Shown here piece after piece: positions 9,850-18,421 of a stretch of 39,526 nt of DNA. A program made the translations under genes and the position numbers. The first letter of the stretch is position 1, and every line of letters begins with the position of its first letter. Origin of the DNA: Candidatus Rokubacteria bacterium 13_1_40CM_69_27 (lineage in GTDB: Bacteria; Methylomirabilota; Methylomirabilia; Rokubacteriales; CSP1-6). The notes beneath the pieces were generated by a model that was not told the origin of the DNA, made no database searches, and saw only the letters and a program-made list of their open reading frames with translations. The stretch lies in NCBI GenBank assembly GCA_001917535.1, contig MNEF01000026.1, positions 1-39,526 of the forward strand, given 5' to 3'.

Positions 9850-10350
9850 ATGATCCGGCTGAAGAAGCTCGGCCACGTGCAGCTCCGTGTCGCGGACCTG
9901 GAGCGGTCCAAGGCCTTCTATCGCGACGTCCTCGGCTTCCGCGTCGCCGAGCAGGATCCCAAGCACGGCGACCTCTTCATGACCCTGGGCGAGGACTTCC
10001 ACACCCTGGACTTCTCCCAGCACCCGAGCCCGGAGACTGGCCAAGGGCCGAGCCGTCCGCTCGGAGTGGCCCACATCGCCTTCCAGGTGTCGAGCTACCA
10101 GGCCCTGCGCGAGGCCTACTGCACGCTGCTGGAGCGCGGCGTGCCGATCGACCGTGCGATGGATCACGTGAACCAGCGCAGCATCTACTTCCTGGATCCC
10201 GACGGGAACCGCCTGGAGATCTACTACGAGATGCCCGGCGCCCTCCAGCGTTTTCCCGAGGGCCGGGGCGACCAGAACTTCGAGCTGGCCGTCACCCGGG
10301 CGGGTGAGGCGCTCCCCGACTGGCTCTCCGAGCGGTGGCCTGCGTCATGA
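9850..10350 (+). CDS. VOC-fold protein, type I extradiol dioxygenase-like
   Basis: A 166-residue vicinal-oxygen-chelate (glyoxalase/bleomycin-resistance/extradiol dioxygenase) protein. Two beta-alpha-beta-beta-beta modules are visible. The possible metal ligands are H9 (LGHVQLRV), H75 (VAHIAFQV) and E123 (NRLEIYYE). This two-His-one-Glu pattern is the iron site of catechol-2,3-dioxygenase-type enzymes, and the PDGNRLEIYYE C-terminal motif is typical of that branch. An excellent ribosome binding site, AAGGAGGAGG at 9836-9845, precedes the ATG. It is divergent from the cupin/hydroxyacid dehydrogenase operon and may act on an aromatic or related intermediate. The exact substrate is unknown. Confidence 0.87.
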   Translation: MIRLKKLGHVQLRVADLERSKAFYRDVLGFRVAEQDPKHGDLFMTLGEDFHTLDFSQHPSPETGQGPSRPLGVAHIAFQVSSYQALREAYCTLLERGVPIDRAMDHVNQRSIYFLDPDGNRLEIYYEMPGALQRFPEGRGDQNFELAVTRAGEALPDWLSERWPAS

Positions 10351-10411
10351 CCCTCGCGAGGCCGACGCCGCTGGCCCGACCTCGCGCGCGGTGATGACAA
10401 GGTCTCAGGGC

Positions 10412-10567
10412 GCTGGCGTTGTCGGGAAGGTAGAGGTCCTTGATGCCGGTGTAGCCGTGGCAGAGCACGATCCCCGCCCGCTTCTTTCCAGGTGACAGGC
10501 CATCGGGGTAGTAGACGTCGCCGGCGAGCCTCACGCCTTCGCTGTAAAACACCACGGGCTTCTTCAT
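10412..10567 (-). pseudogene. Truncated alpha/beta hydrolase (5' remnant)
   Basis: Eight bases after the amidohydrolase stop, an ATG (10567-10565) opens a frame beginning MKKPVVFYSEGVRLAGD and continuing to GIVLCHGYTGIKDLYLPDN. This is the N-terminus of a dienelactone-hydrolase-like alpha/beta hydrolase, with the oxyanion HGYTG element. After about 51 residues the similarity ends abruptly. The continuation is Arg-rich, unlike any hydrolase, and the nucleophile elbow, acid and histidine are all absent. It looks like the third gene of the SBP-amidohydrolase operon, deleted after its first 150 bases. The breakpoint near 10412 is approximate. Confidence 0.65.
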
Positions 10568-10575
10568 GCCGGCGG

Positions 10576-11718
10576 TCAACGGATGAAGCCGTAGAGCTTG
10601 CCGGCGTTGTCGCAGACGATCTTCTGGCGCACTTCGGCGGGCAGGTGCCCCAGCTCGCGCTGGATGAACTCGCCGGAATCGGGCCACACGCCGTCGGGGT
10701 GGGGGAAGTCCGAGCCCCACATGATGGTGTCGTGACCCAGGTCGTCGAGCAGCTTGATCCCGATGCGGTCGGTCTGGTACGTCGCTTTGCACTGCCGGCG
10801 CCAGTACTCGCTCGGTCGCATGGTGAGCGTGAGGTCCTTGAACTGGTCCTCCCACTCCGCGTCCATCCGCTCCAGGACGTAGGGAATCCAGCCGATCCCG
10901 CTCTCCCCGATGACGACCTTGATGTTCGGGTAGCGCTCGAGCACGCCGCCGAAGATCAGTGACGTCAGGATCGTCGCCATGTGCATCTGAAAGCCCGTGA
11001 TGTGGACGGCGCGCGCCACCAGCCCCAGCCGCGGCGGCAGCTTCTCGAAGTCCGGCCGCTGGCCGCCGACGGTGTGGAAGTGGAGCGGGAGTCGCGCCTC
11101 GTGCGCGACGTCCCAGAGCGGCGCCCACTGGGGATCCCAGAGCGGTACGATGTCGTGCTGATTGGCGACCTCCAGACCGCGGACGCCGCCGCGCTTGACG
11201 ACCCGCGTGACCTCCTCCACCGCCGCCTCCACCGGGTGGTTGGGGATGCACGCGAGTCCGGCGTAGCGGTCGGGGTGGGTCTCGCAGAAGTCGGCGAGCC
11301 ATTCGTTGTAGATCCGCATGACCGCTACGGCCGCCTCGGCGTCGCCGAGACGCCGGGTGGTGCCGAGGATCCCGTACAACACTTCGGCCTGCACGCCGTC
11401 GCGCTCCTGATCTTTCAATCGCAGCTCGGGATCGGTGAGACGGCGGATGCCGCGCTTGCCGTCCTCATAGAGCCCGGTGGAGGCCATGCGATCGGAGCGG
11501 TGGATCTGGCCGGGGACGTATTCGCGTCCCGCTGACCCCATGCCGTTCACGAGTCCGAGCGTGGCGCCCTTCTCGGTGACCCACACCGGCCCCTGGGGGC
11601 CGTCGGTGACGTGGGGCATGCGGTCCTTCATCGCCGCCGAGGCATGTGAGGTGAAGAGGTCCGGCGGCAGCCAGGGCAGATCCACGTGGCAGTCGGCGGA
11701 AATTCTCGTGTAGCGCAT
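10576..11718 (-). CDS. Amidohydrolase family 2 protein (ACMSD/gamma-resorcylate decarboxylase-like)
   Basis: A complete 380-residue TIM-barrel metal-dependent hydrolase/decarboxylase. It begins MRYTRISADCHVDLPWLPPD and is a close paralogue of the partial gene at 1-647. Landmarks are LPLHFHTVGG (metal histidines), RAVHITGFQMH, VVIGESGIGWIPYVLERM, the WGSDFPHPDG strand-end motif with the catalytic/metal aspartate, and the C-terminal KIVCDNAGKLYGF found in this family. A GGAGGGCT site precedes the ATG. It lies 15 bases downstream of the family-5 SBP gene on the same strand and just upstream of the hydrolase remnant, so it is in an uptake-plus-catabolism operon. The substrate is unknown. Confidence 0.92.
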   Translation of the reverse strand: MRYTRISADCHVDLPWLPPDLFTSHASAAMKDRMPHVTDGPQGPVWVTEKGATLGLVNGMGSAGREYVPGQIHRSDRMASTGLYEDGKRGIRRLTDPELRLKDQERDGVQAEVLYGILGTTRRLGDAEAAVAVMRIYNEWLADFCETHPDRYAGLACIPNHPVEAAVEEVTRVVKRGGVRGLEVANQHDIVPLWDPQWAPLWDVAHEARLPLHFHTVGGQRPDFEKLPPRLGLVARAVHITGFQMHMATILTSLIFGGVLERYPNIKVVIGESGIGWIPYVLERMDAEWEDQFKDLTLTMRPSEYWRRQCKATYQTDRIGIKLLDDLGHDTIMWGSDFPHPDGVWPDSGEFIQRELGHLPAEVRQKIVCDNAGKLYGFIR

Positions 11719-11733
11719 GTCAGCCCTCCTGAC

Positions 11734-13272
11734 TCACGGCCGCTTCAACCGGAGATCTTCGTAGGGCCCCGAATACGCGAATCCCTTGATATGGTCCACG
11801 CCGGCCTCCTCCACGCGAGGTCCCACGCCCCACAGGAACGCCAGCTCGTAGACGGGGACGTGCGTCACCTGGTCGTGGATGATCTGCTGGATCTGGTGCA
11901 GCAACATCTCTCTCTTCTTCCGGTCCGTCTCCCGGGCCTGCCGGTGGAAAAGGTCCTCGACCTCGGGAATGACGCCCGCGGCGTAGATCCCGTTCTTGGT
12001 GACGTAGGCCTCGAGCCGCGTCGCCGCGTTGCCCGCCGCGCCGGCGATGCCGACGATCACACCCTTGAGCTTTTTCTCGCGCCACTCCGTGAGGAACGTC
12101 GCGCGCTCCATCGTGCGTGTCCGGGTGCGGATGCCCACCGCGCCGAGATAGTTGCCGATGGCCTCCCCCAGGGTGGTGAACGGAGGGAGCGGGGTGAGGT
12201 CGCCGCCGTCGAAGCCTTTGGGATAGCCGGCCTCGGCGAGGAGTTGCCGCGCCTTCGCGGGGTCGTAGGCCGAGGGCTCGAAGAAGCGCGCGAACTCTAG
12301 ATTGCGATGCAAGAGGCTCCCGGTGGGCCGCGAGAATCCGAGCGTCTCGGCCTGGTTGAGGGCCTGCCGGTCGAGGGCGTGGCTGGCCGCCAGGCGCACG
12401 CGCCGGTCGTGCCACGGCGACTTCGGGTCGAACTGCTCGGGGAAGTCGAGCCAGAAGACGCCGGGTGGGTAGGCGGCGACGAGCCGCAGCCCCGGCGTCC
12501 GCTTGATGTCCTCGGCGACAGGTCCGCTCAGGAGATAGGAGATGTCCACCTCGCCCTTCTTGAGCGCCGCGGCCCGCGTGGTTTCCTCGGGCAGGCTCCG
12601 GAAGACGAGCCGCTTGACGGCCGGGGCTTTGCGCCAGTAACCGTCGAAGGCCTCCATCACCAGCTCGATTCCCGGCGTGAAGCTCACCACGCGGTACGGC
12701 CCGGCGCCGATCGGAGCCTTCTTGAAGCCGTCGTCACCCACCTTCTCCACGTATTTCTTCGGCACGATCCAGGCGGCGCCGGTGGCCGAGGTGCCGTAGA
12801 AGGTCATGAAGTCCGGCCACGGCTCATTGAGGTGGATCCGCACGCGGCCCGGATCCACGATCTGGACCTCGCGCACGCGGTCCTTGAGCAGCTTCGCCGA
12901 CGCTCCCCGGTACCGCTCGAACGAGAACTTGACGTCCGCCGCCGTTACGGGCTCCCCGTTGTGGAACTTCACGCCGCGCCGGATCACGAACTCGTACGTC
13001 AGGCCGTCCTTCGACGCGGTCCACGACTCGGCGAGGCTCGGGGTGTTGTTGTTCCCCGGCATCGGCTTCACCAGCGCGTCGTGGATGGCGTAGAGCACCA
13101 TGAAGGGCGTGATCAGGGCCTCGGTCTCCGCGGGGTCGAGCCAGCGGGCCGCCAGCGTGACGTGGAGGCCCCACGTCATGGTCCCCTCGGGCGCGGCCAC
13201 CGCCGGCCCGGCGCTGCCGAGGAGCGCCAGGAAGGCCAGGGACAGGCCACGGCGCACGGCGAGTGGGTTCAT
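11734..13272 (-). CDS. ABC-type extracellular solute-binding protein, family 5 (copy 1)
   Basis: A 512-residue periplasmic binding protein of the dipeptide/nickel/oligopeptide family (SBP_bac_5). A Sec signal peptide (LSLAFLALLGSAGPAVAAPEG) is followed by the mature protein. Family landmarks are [23 protein letters not shown] (split: [17 protein letters not shown]), [33 protein letters not shown], and [18 protein letters not shown]. It ends in EDLRLKRP, as do its two paralogues in the window. No permease or ATPase gene is nearby, so it depends on a transporter elsewhere or acts otherwise. The amidohydrolase follows 15 bases downstream. It shares a duplicated upstream region with copy 2 at 16723-18267. 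Confidence 0.93.
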   Translation of the reverse strand: MNPLAVRRGLSLAFLALLGSAGPAVAAPEGTMTWGLHVTLAARWLDPAETEALITPFMVLYAIHDALVKPMPGNNNTPSLAESWTASKDGLTYEFVIRRGVKFHNGEPVTAADVKFSFERYRGASAKLLKDRVREVQIVDPGRVRIHLNEPWPDFMTFYGTSATGAAWIVPKKYVEKVGDDGFKKAPIGAGPYRVVSFTPGIELVMEAFDGYWRKAPAVKRLVFRSLPEETTRAAALKKGEVDISYLLSGPVAEDIKRTPGLRLVAAYPPGVFWLDFPEQFDPKSPWHDRRVRLAASHALDRQALNQAETLGFSRPTGSLLHRNLEFARFFEPSAYDPAKARQLLAEAGYPKGFDGGDLTPLPPFTTLGEAIGNYLGAVGIRTRTRTMERATFLTEWREKKLKGVIVGIAGAAGNAATRLEAYVTKNGIYAAGVIPEVEDLFHRQARETDRKKREMLLHQIQQIIHDQVTHVPVYELAFLWGVGPRVEEAGVDHIKGFAYSGPYEDLRLKRP

Positions 13273-13301
13273 CGGGCGGCTCCTCTCTGGCTTGTGGCAG
13301 C

Positions 13302-13330
13302 ATCTCCCACCCGCGGCCGGGTTCTGTCAA
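13302..13330 (-). promoter_or_regulatory. Promoter for SBP copy 1 operon
   Basis: A consensus -35 TTGACA (13330-13325, minus strand) has a weak -10 GGAGAT 17 bases on. The hexamer and its distance to the start codon (about 55 bases) are conserved in the paralogous region upstream of SBP copy 2, which supports function. Confidence 0.5.
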
Positions 13331-13377
13331 GTGCGTTGTGGTCGCGCTCGTCTCGGGGGGGACGACCGCCCCGCCGC

Positions 13378-13407
13378 TTGCGCGACCGCGGCCGGTGGGG
13401 CTAGCAT
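13378..13407 (+). promoter_or_regulatory. Promoter for Tat-type SBP/D-aminoacylase operon
   Basis: TTGCGC (13378-13383), an 18-base spacer and TAGCAT (13402-13407). The same arrangement (TTGCGC, 18 bases, TATCTT) occurs in the duplicated region upstream of msrB, so the pair is conserved by sequence and spacing. Confidence 0.4.
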
Positions 13408-13464
13408 CCCGACAGCTACTTCCCTCCGAAGAGTCCGCTCCCGATGGGAGCCAGGAGGTGCGCG

Positions 13465-14790
13465 ATGAGCGGCACGCAGCGACAACGTCTCCTCGGGGTT
13501 CGCGACGCCGGAGTGAACCGACGCGGGTTCCTCCGGACCGGTGGACGGACGCTGGCCGGGCTGGCCGGGATCCTCGCGGCGGGACGGGCGCCGGCGAGCG
13601 GGGCCGCCCGGGAGATCGCCATCCTGACCGCCGTGAACTACGCGCCCGCGTCGGACGCGAAGCTCGCCGAGCTGGGCAAGCGGTTCTCGAAGCTGACCGG
13701 CGTGAACGTGCGCATCGACCACATCCAGAGCGTCCAGATGCCGGGCAAGCTCTCGGCCGAGCTCATGTCGAAATCAGGCCACGACATCGTCAGCCTGGAG
13801 ATGCACTACCCGTGGCTTTTCGCGCCGGGCCTCGCGGACGTGTCCGACATCTGTCATGACCTGGCCCGGAAGCACGGCGACTGGTATTCGTTCGCCAAAG
13901 ACCATGCCCGCGTGAGAAGCCAATGGCTCGGCATCCCCTACCTGTTCATCTCGTTTCCGGGAAGCCATCGGATCGACCTGTTCGAGAAAGTCGGAGAGAA
14001 CGCGCCGGACACGTGGGAAGACCTGCTCCGAGCTGGCCGAAAGCTGAAGAAGCTCGGCCATCCCGTGGGATTCGCCATCAGCCAGACGACCGACTCCGTG
14101 ACGACCCTCTACTCGATCCTGTGGTGCCACGGCGCCAAGGACGTCGCCGAGGACGGCAAGACGATCACCATCAACTCCCGGGAGACCGAGGCGGCCATCG
14201 ACTACGTCATGGCGCTCTACACTGACGCCATGGATCCCGCGGTGCTCTCGTGGGACAACGCCTCCAACAACCAGTGGCTGAACTCGGGGGCTGGTTCGTG
14301 GATCCACAACCCGATCAGCCACTACGTGGTCGCCAAGGAGAAGCAGATGCCGGTCGCCCAGCTCACCGGCTTCCACCCCTCGCCGGCGGGACCGGCCGGA
14401 CGACACACGGTGGGCGTGCCGCGCAGCCTCGGGATCTGGAAGTCCAGCAAGAACGTGGAGCCCGCCAGGGAGTTCCTCCGCTGGTTCTTCGAGCCCGCGC
14501 AGTACCACGAGTGGATCATGTCGGGCGACAACTACAACCATCCGGTGTGGCGCGACATGGAGAACCACCCGATCTGGAACGTCGATCCGAAGTACGGGCC
14601 GCTGAAGACGATCGCGCAGTACTCGCACCTGTACGGCTGGCCCGCGCCCCCCGACGAGCGGATCCAGCTCATCACGAACAGCTACATCATCCCCAACATG
14701 TTCGCCAAAGTCGTCACGAACGCCGCGAAGCCCAAGGAGGCGATCCGGTGGGCCGAGACCGAGATCAAGCGGATGTTCGAGAAGACGTAG
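13465..14790 (+). CDS. ABC-type extracellular solute-binding protein, family 1, Tat-exported
   Basis: A roughly 441-residue binding protein of the sugar-type (SBP_bac_1) family. The N-terminus contains a twin-arginine signal, NRRGFLRTGG, followed by a hydrophobic stretch (LAGLAGILAAG). Mature-domain landmarks include LGKRFSKLTGVNVRIDHIQS, GLADVSDICHDLA, an interior KLGHPVGFAIS and the C-terminal helices around EFLRWFFEPAQYHEWI. An in-frame ATG exists at 13444, but AGGAGG at 13453-13458 stands six bases before the ATG at 13465, so I take the latter. No permease or ATPase genes adjoin. The D-aminoacylase-like gene follows ten bases downstream, implying that the bound compound is processed by it. 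Confidence 0.9.
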   Translation: MSGTQRQRLLGVRDAGVNRRGFLRTGGRTLAGLAGILAAGRAPASGAAREIAILTAVNYAPASDAKLAELGKRFSKLTGVNVRIDHIQSVQMPGKLSAELMSKSGHDIVSLEMHYPWLFAPGLADVSDICHDLARKHGDWYSFAKDHARVRSQWLGIPYLFISFPGSHRIDLFEKVGENAPDTWEDLLRAGRKLKKLGHPVGFAISQTTDSVTTLYSILWCHGAKDVAEDGKTITINSRETEAAIDYVMALYTDAMDPAVLSWDNASNNQWLNSGAGSWIHNPISHYVVAKEKQMPVAQLTGFHPSPAGPAGRHTVGVPRSLGIWKSSKNVEPAREFLRWFFEPAQYHEWIMSGDNYNHPVWRDMENHPIWNVDPKYGPLKTIAQYSHLYGWPAPPDERIQLITNSYIIPNMFAKVVTNAAKPKEAIRWAETEIKRMFEKT

Positions 14791-14800
14791 GAGCGACCGC

Positions 14801-16507
14801 ATGACGTACGACCTCCTGATCAAAGATGGCCGCATCATCGACGGCTCCGGCCGGCCCGCCTTTCACGGCGACGTGGCGGTGGCCCAGGGGAAGATCGTGG
14901 AGCTGGGACGCTTGAGTGGCCCCGCGCGCCGCGTCATCGAGGCCGATGGACGCGTCGTGGCGCCGGGGTTCGTGGACAACCACTGTCACTACGACGCCCA
15001 GGTCCTCTGGGATCCTCTGTGCAGCTTCTCGTGCTTCCACGGCGCGACCACTGTCATCATCGGCAACTGCTCCCTGACGCTCGCCCCCGTCAAGGCCCAC
15101 GAGCGCGAGAAGCTGGCCGGGATGCTGTCCTACGTCGAAGCGATTCCGATGGACGTCTTGCGAGCTGGCGTGCCGTGGACGTGGGAGACGTTCCCCCAGT
15201 ACATGAACGTGATCGGGCAGCGGCTCGGGGTCAACGTGGGAACGCTCGTCGGCCACTCGGCGGCCCGGCTCTATGCCATGGGCGAGGACTGCTCGGAGCG
15301 CCCGGCCACTGACAAGGAACTCGAGGTCATGCGGGGCGTGGTGGGGGAGGCGCTGGAGGCGGGGGCGCTGGGGCTCTCGATCACGCGCAACATGAACCAC
15401 TTCGACATCGTGGGAAAGCGGATCCCGGCCGCGTGTGCTCCGGAGTCGGAGCTGTTCGCGCTGGCCGACGTCCTCCGCGAGTCCGGTACCGGGGTCATCC
15501 AGTGCGGAGGAGGAACCAATCCCGAGCTGAAGGATCGCCTCCTGAGCCGGCTCGCCCAGGCCTGCGGCCGCCCGATCATGTACAACACCCTCCTCGAGCA
15601 AGCCCGGCTGCCGGGTCAGTGGCGCAAGCACCTGGCGCACGTCGAGGAGACGGCCCAGCAGGGGATCCGGGCGGTGCCGCTCTGCAATCCCGGCAGCATC
15701 GTGAACCGGTTCACCATGAAGAACTGTCAGGTGTTTCGCGGCATGCCCACGTGGCTGCCCATCCTCCAGGCCTCCGATGCCGAGAAGCTGCGGGCCTATC
15801 GCGATTCGGCGACGCGCGCGAAGCTCCGCGCCGAAGTCGAAGCGCCTCTCGGTCCTGACTCGACGTTCTCCAAGCGCTGGGATCTGATGGTCGTGGAGGA
15901 GCCGCAGCTCCCGAAGAACCGCGGACTCAAGGGACAGAACGTCGCGGAGATCGCGAAGGCGCAGGGGAAGGACCCGCTCGATGCGTTCCTCGATCTGGCC
16001 GTCGAGGAAGAGCTGGACACGATCTTCAGCCTCGGCGAGATCAACATGGACACCGAGGCGGTGGCGCAGATCCTCGGCAGCCCCTACGCCGTCGTGGGGC
16101 TTTCCGACGGGGGCGCCCACGTCCAGTTCCACTCGAACGTGAGCAATCCCACCCGGCTCCTCGGCTACTGGGTGAGGGAAAAGGGGATCATGTCGCTGGA
16201 GCTGGCGGTCCGCCGCCTCACCTTCGATTCGGCCTCGGCCTTCGGGATTTACGATCGCGGGCTCCTGCAGCCGGGGATGGCCGCAGATCTCGTCGTCTTC
16301 GACGCCGACATCGTGCGGCCGGCGCCGGAAGACGTCGTGCATGACTTCCCGAACAACGGCTGGCGCGTCCGGGAACTGGCCGAGGGGATTCACTACACCG
16401 TGGTGAACGGTGAGGTGTTACTGGAGAAGGGCGCGCACACGGGGAGCTACCCGGGCCAGGTGCTGCACAACGCCCGATACCAGGCCGCCCATCGCGGGTC
16501 GGCGTGA
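14801..16507 (+). CDS. N-acyl-D-amino-acid deacylase-like amidohydrolase (Amidohydro_3)
   Basis: A 568-residue cytosolic zinc hydrolase of the D-aminoacylase family. The N-terminal beta-sandwich part (YDLLIKDGRIIDGSGRPAF) is followed by the metal site APGFVDNHCHYDAQVLWDP (H-x-H), then GATTVIIGNCSLTLAPV, a typical D-aminoacylase segment with the bridging cysteine. Further on are GHSAARLYAMG, and GLSDGGAHVQFHSN with the catalytic/metal aspartate. The C-terminus closes with GMAADLVVFDAD and a returning beta-sandwich. It starts at ATG 14801, ten bases after the SBP stop, with GGAG upstream. The family cleaves N-acyl-D-amino acids or related amides and cyclic ureides. The real substrate is not known. 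Confidence 0.9.
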   Translation: MTYDLLIKDGRIIDGSGRPAFHGDVAVAQGKIVELGRLSGPARRVIEADGRVVAPGFVDNHCHYDAQVLWDPLCSFSCFHGATTVIIGNCSLTLAPVKAHEREKLAGMLSYVEAIPMDVLRAGVPWTWETFPQYMNVIGQRLGVNVGTLVGHSAARLYAMGEDCSERPATDKELEVMRGVVGEALEAGALGLSITRNMNHFDIVGKRIPAACAPESELFALADVLRESGTGVIQCGGGTNPELKDRLLSRLAQACGRPIMYNTLLEQARLPGQWRKHLAHVEETAQQGIRAVPLCNPGSIVNRFTMKNCQVFRGMPTWLPILQASDAEKLRAYRDSATRAKLRAEVEAPLGPDSTFSKRWDLMVVEEPQLPKNRGLKGQNVAEIAKAQGKDPLDAFLDLAVEEELDTIFSLGEINMDTEAVAQILGSPYAVVGLSDGGAHVQFHSNVSNPTRLLGYWVREKGIMSLELAVRRLTFDSASAFGIYDRGLLQPGMAADLVVFDADIVRPAPEDVVHDFPNNGWRVRELAEGIHYTVVNGEVLLEKGAHTGSYPGQVLHNARYQAAHRGSA

Positions 16508-16517
16508 GGCACCAGCG

Positions 16518-16726
16518 TCAGAGATCCCCTTCGCCGAGGGAGAGCCACTCGCGGTAGACCTCGGCGTTGGGCTGGCCGAGGAGGGGCGCCGGCTCGACCA
16601 GCTGCGCGCGGCGGCGTACCTCGTCGGGGATCCGCTCGGAGCGGAACCCGGCGACGAAGTCGGCGATGCCGCGCGTGGAGCGAGTGTCGGGTGCGCCGCC
16701 GCCCTCGTCCGCCAGCAGCCCGTCAT
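16518..16726 (-). pseudogene. Chimeric remnant: MmgE/PrpD-like start joined to CoA-transferase-like end
   Basis: An ATG overlaps the stop of SBP copy 2 (ATGA), as in intact operons. Its frame is wrong for the following residues. One base over, the translation reads LLADEGGG then TRGIADFVAGFRSERIPDEV, which resembles the N-terminus of MmgE/PrpD-family (2-methylcitrate dehydratase-like) proteins. It then passes directly into VEPAPLLGQPNAEVYREWLS and stops at 16518. The second part resembles the C-terminus of class III (CaiB/BaiF) CoA transferases. The simplest reading is a deletion joining two downstream operon genes, plus a one-base loss near the start. The identities rest on short matches by eye. 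Confidence 0.45.
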
Positions 16727-18267
16727 GGCCGTTTCAACCGCAGATCTTCCAAGGGTCCGGAGTACGCGAAGCTCTTTATGAGATTAATGCCCGGCTCCTC
16801 GACGCGCGGGCCGACGCCCCAGATGAACGCCAGCTCGTAGATGGGGATGTGCGTCACCCGGTCGTGAAGGAGGCCCTGGATCTGGTGGAGCAGCGCCTCG
16901 CGCTTCTTCACGTCCATCTCGCGCACCTGACGCTGGAACAGATCCTCGACCTCGGGGATGACACCGGAGGTGTAGATGCCGTTTCGGCTGACGTACGCCT
17001 CCAGCCGAGTGGCCGCGTTGCCGCCCGCGCCAGTGATGCCGACGATCACGCCCTTGAGCTTGCGCTCGCGCCACGCCGTCGTCATCGCCGCGCGCTCCAT
17101 GATTCGGATCTTCGTGCGAATGCCGACGGCCTGGAGATACGAGGCCAGCGCCTCACCCATGGAGTTGTAGGGCGGCCACGGATAGAAGTCGCCGGCGTCG
17201 AAGCCGTTGGGATAGCCGGCCTCGGCCAGGAGCTGCTTGGACTTCTGGGGGTCGTACGCGTGTGGCTCGATGACGCGTGCGAACTCGAGGGCGCGGGGGA
17301 TGAGCGAGCCGGTGGGCTTCGAGAAGCCGAGCGTCTCGGCCTGGTTGAGCGCCTGCCGGTCGATGGCGAGGCTGGCGGCCAGGCGCACGCGCCGGTCGTG
17401 CCAGGGCGACTTCGGATCCCATTGCTCGGGAAGGTCCAGCCAGAAGACGGCGGGCGACTGGGCCGGGGCCACGAGTTTGAATCCGGGAGTTCGCCGGATC
17501 TCTTCGGCCACAGGCCCGGTCAGGAGATAGGAGATATCCACCTCGCCCTTCTTGAGCGCGGCGGCGCGCGTGGTCTCCTCGGGCATGCTCCGGTAGACGA
17601 GCCGCTTGACGTTCGGGACCTTGCGCCAGTACCCCTCGAAGGCTTCCATCACCAGCTCGACACCCGGCGTGAAGCTCACGAACTTGTATGGTCCGGCGCC
17701 GATCGGGGCCTTCTTGAAGCCGTCGTCGCCCACCTTCTCGACATAGCTCTTGGGGACGATCCAGCCGGCGCCGGTGGCCGAGGTGCCGTAGAACGTCATG
17801 AAGTCGGGCCACGGCTCCTTGAGGTGGAAGCGCACGCGGCCCGGGTCCACCACCTGGACTTCCCGGACCCTATCTTTCAGTGCCTTCGCCGCCGAGCCCC
17901 GGTACCGCTCGAACGAGAACTTCACATCCTCCGCCGTCACCGGCTCCCCGTTGTGGAACTTGACGCCCTTGCGGAGGACGAACTCGTAGGTGAGCCCATC
18001 CTTCGATTGGGTCCACGACTCGGCGAGGCTCGGCGTGTTGGGGCCCGCCGGCATCGGCTTCACCAGCGCGTCGTGCATCGCGTAGAGCACCATGAACGGC
18101 GTGATGATCCCCTCGGTCTCGGCAGGGTCGAGCCAGCGGGAGGCCAGCGTGATGTGGACTCCCCACGTCATCGTCCCCTCGGGCGCCGCCGACGCCGGCA
18201 CGGCACTGCCGAGGAGCAGCAGGGCCGCCAGGGACAGGACACCGGAGCGCACGGTGGATGGTCTCAT
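16723..18267 (-). CDS. ABC-type extracellular solute-binding protein, family 5 (copy 2)
   Basis: A 514-residue SBP_bac_5 protein, the closest paralogue of the gene at 11734-13272. It shares the opening APEGTMTWG after a Sec signal ([18 protein letters not shown]), [56 protein letters not shown], and the EDLRLKRP end. Similarity extends about 130 bp upstream of the start, so gene and promoter were duplicated together. No transporter membrane or ATPase subunits are nearby. Its stop overlaps the start of a degraded downstream gene, which suggests that it once headed an operon with dehydratase- and CoA-transferase-like enzymes. Confidence 0.93.
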   Translation of the reverse strand: MRPSTVRSGVLSLAALLLLGSAVPASAAPEGTMTWGVHITLASRWLDPAETEGIITPFMVLYAMHDALVKPMPAGPNTPSLAESWTQSKDGLTYEFVLRKGVKFHNGEPVTAEDVKFSFERYRGSAAKALKDRVREVQVVDPGRVRFHLKEPWPDFMTFYGTSATGAGWIVPKSYVEKVGDDGFKKAPIGAGPYKFVSFTPGVELVMEAFEGYWRKVPNVKRLVYRSMPEETTRAAALKKGEVDISYLLTGPVAEEIRRTPGFKLVAPAQSPAVFWLDLPEQWDPKSPWHDRRVRLAASLAIDRQALNQAETLGFSKPTGSLIPRALEFARVIEPHAYDPQKSKQLLAEAGYPNGFDAGDFYPWPPYNSMGEALASYLQAVGIRTKIRIMERAAMTTAWRERKLKGVIVGITGAGGNAATRLEAYVSRNGIYTSGVIPEVEDLFQRQVREMDVKKREALLHQIQGLLHDRVTHIPIYELAFIWGVGPRVEEPGINLIKSFAYSGPLEDLRLKRP

Positions 18268-18297
18268 CGGTCGGCTCCTCTCTGGCGTGGTGGCAGC

Positions 18298-18326
18298 ATC
18301 TGCTACCCGCGGCCGGGTTCTGTCAA
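18298..18326 (-). promoter_or_regulatory. Promoter for SBP copy 2
   Basis: TTGACA (18326-18321, minus strand) has a weak -10 GCAGAT at 17-base spacing. The -35 is identical to that of copy 1 and at nearly the same distance from the start codon. Confidence 0.5.
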
Positions 18327-18373
18327 GTGCGTTTTGGTCGGGCTCGTCTCGTGCGAGACGGGCGCGCCACCGG

Positions 18374-18403
18374 TTGCGCGGCCGCCGCCGGCCGGGCTAT
18401 CTT
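18374..18403 (+). promoter_or_regulatory. Promoter for msrB
   Basis: TTGCGC (18374-18379), an 18-base spacer and TATCTT (18398-18403), conserved in spacing with 13378-13407. An in-frame GTG at 18413 lies nine bases after the -10, so the transcript could be almost leaderless. Confidence 0.4.
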
Positions 18404-18421
18404 CGAGTCCACGTGGAACAC

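Larger units (their letters stand above)
13273..13413. repeat. Duplicated bidirectional promoter region, copy 1
   Basis: About 140 bp between the SBP copy 1 gene and the Tat-type SBP gene match the stretch at 18268-18410 closely. Blocks such as GGCTCCTCTCTGGC, CCGCGGCCGGGTTCTGTCAA and TTGCGCG are shared in the same order. Similarity ends soon after the rightward -10. The duplication therefore included the binding-protein gene and its divergent promoter region, and the conserved blocks mark likely regulatory elements. Confidence 0.75.
18268..18410. repeat. Duplicated bidirectional promoter region, copy 2
   Basis: This segment matches 13273-13413, including the leader next to the SBP start (GGCTCCTCTCTGGC), CCGCGGCCGGGTTCTGTCAA and the TTGCGCG block. 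Here the rightward side leads into msrB instead of the Tat-type SBP gene. Confidence 0.75.

Noticed and set aside
10351-10411. Short minus-strand frame DLVITAREVGPAASASRGS after the hydrolase remnant
   Set aside because: It might be the end of another deleted gene, but it is too short and unspecific to assign.
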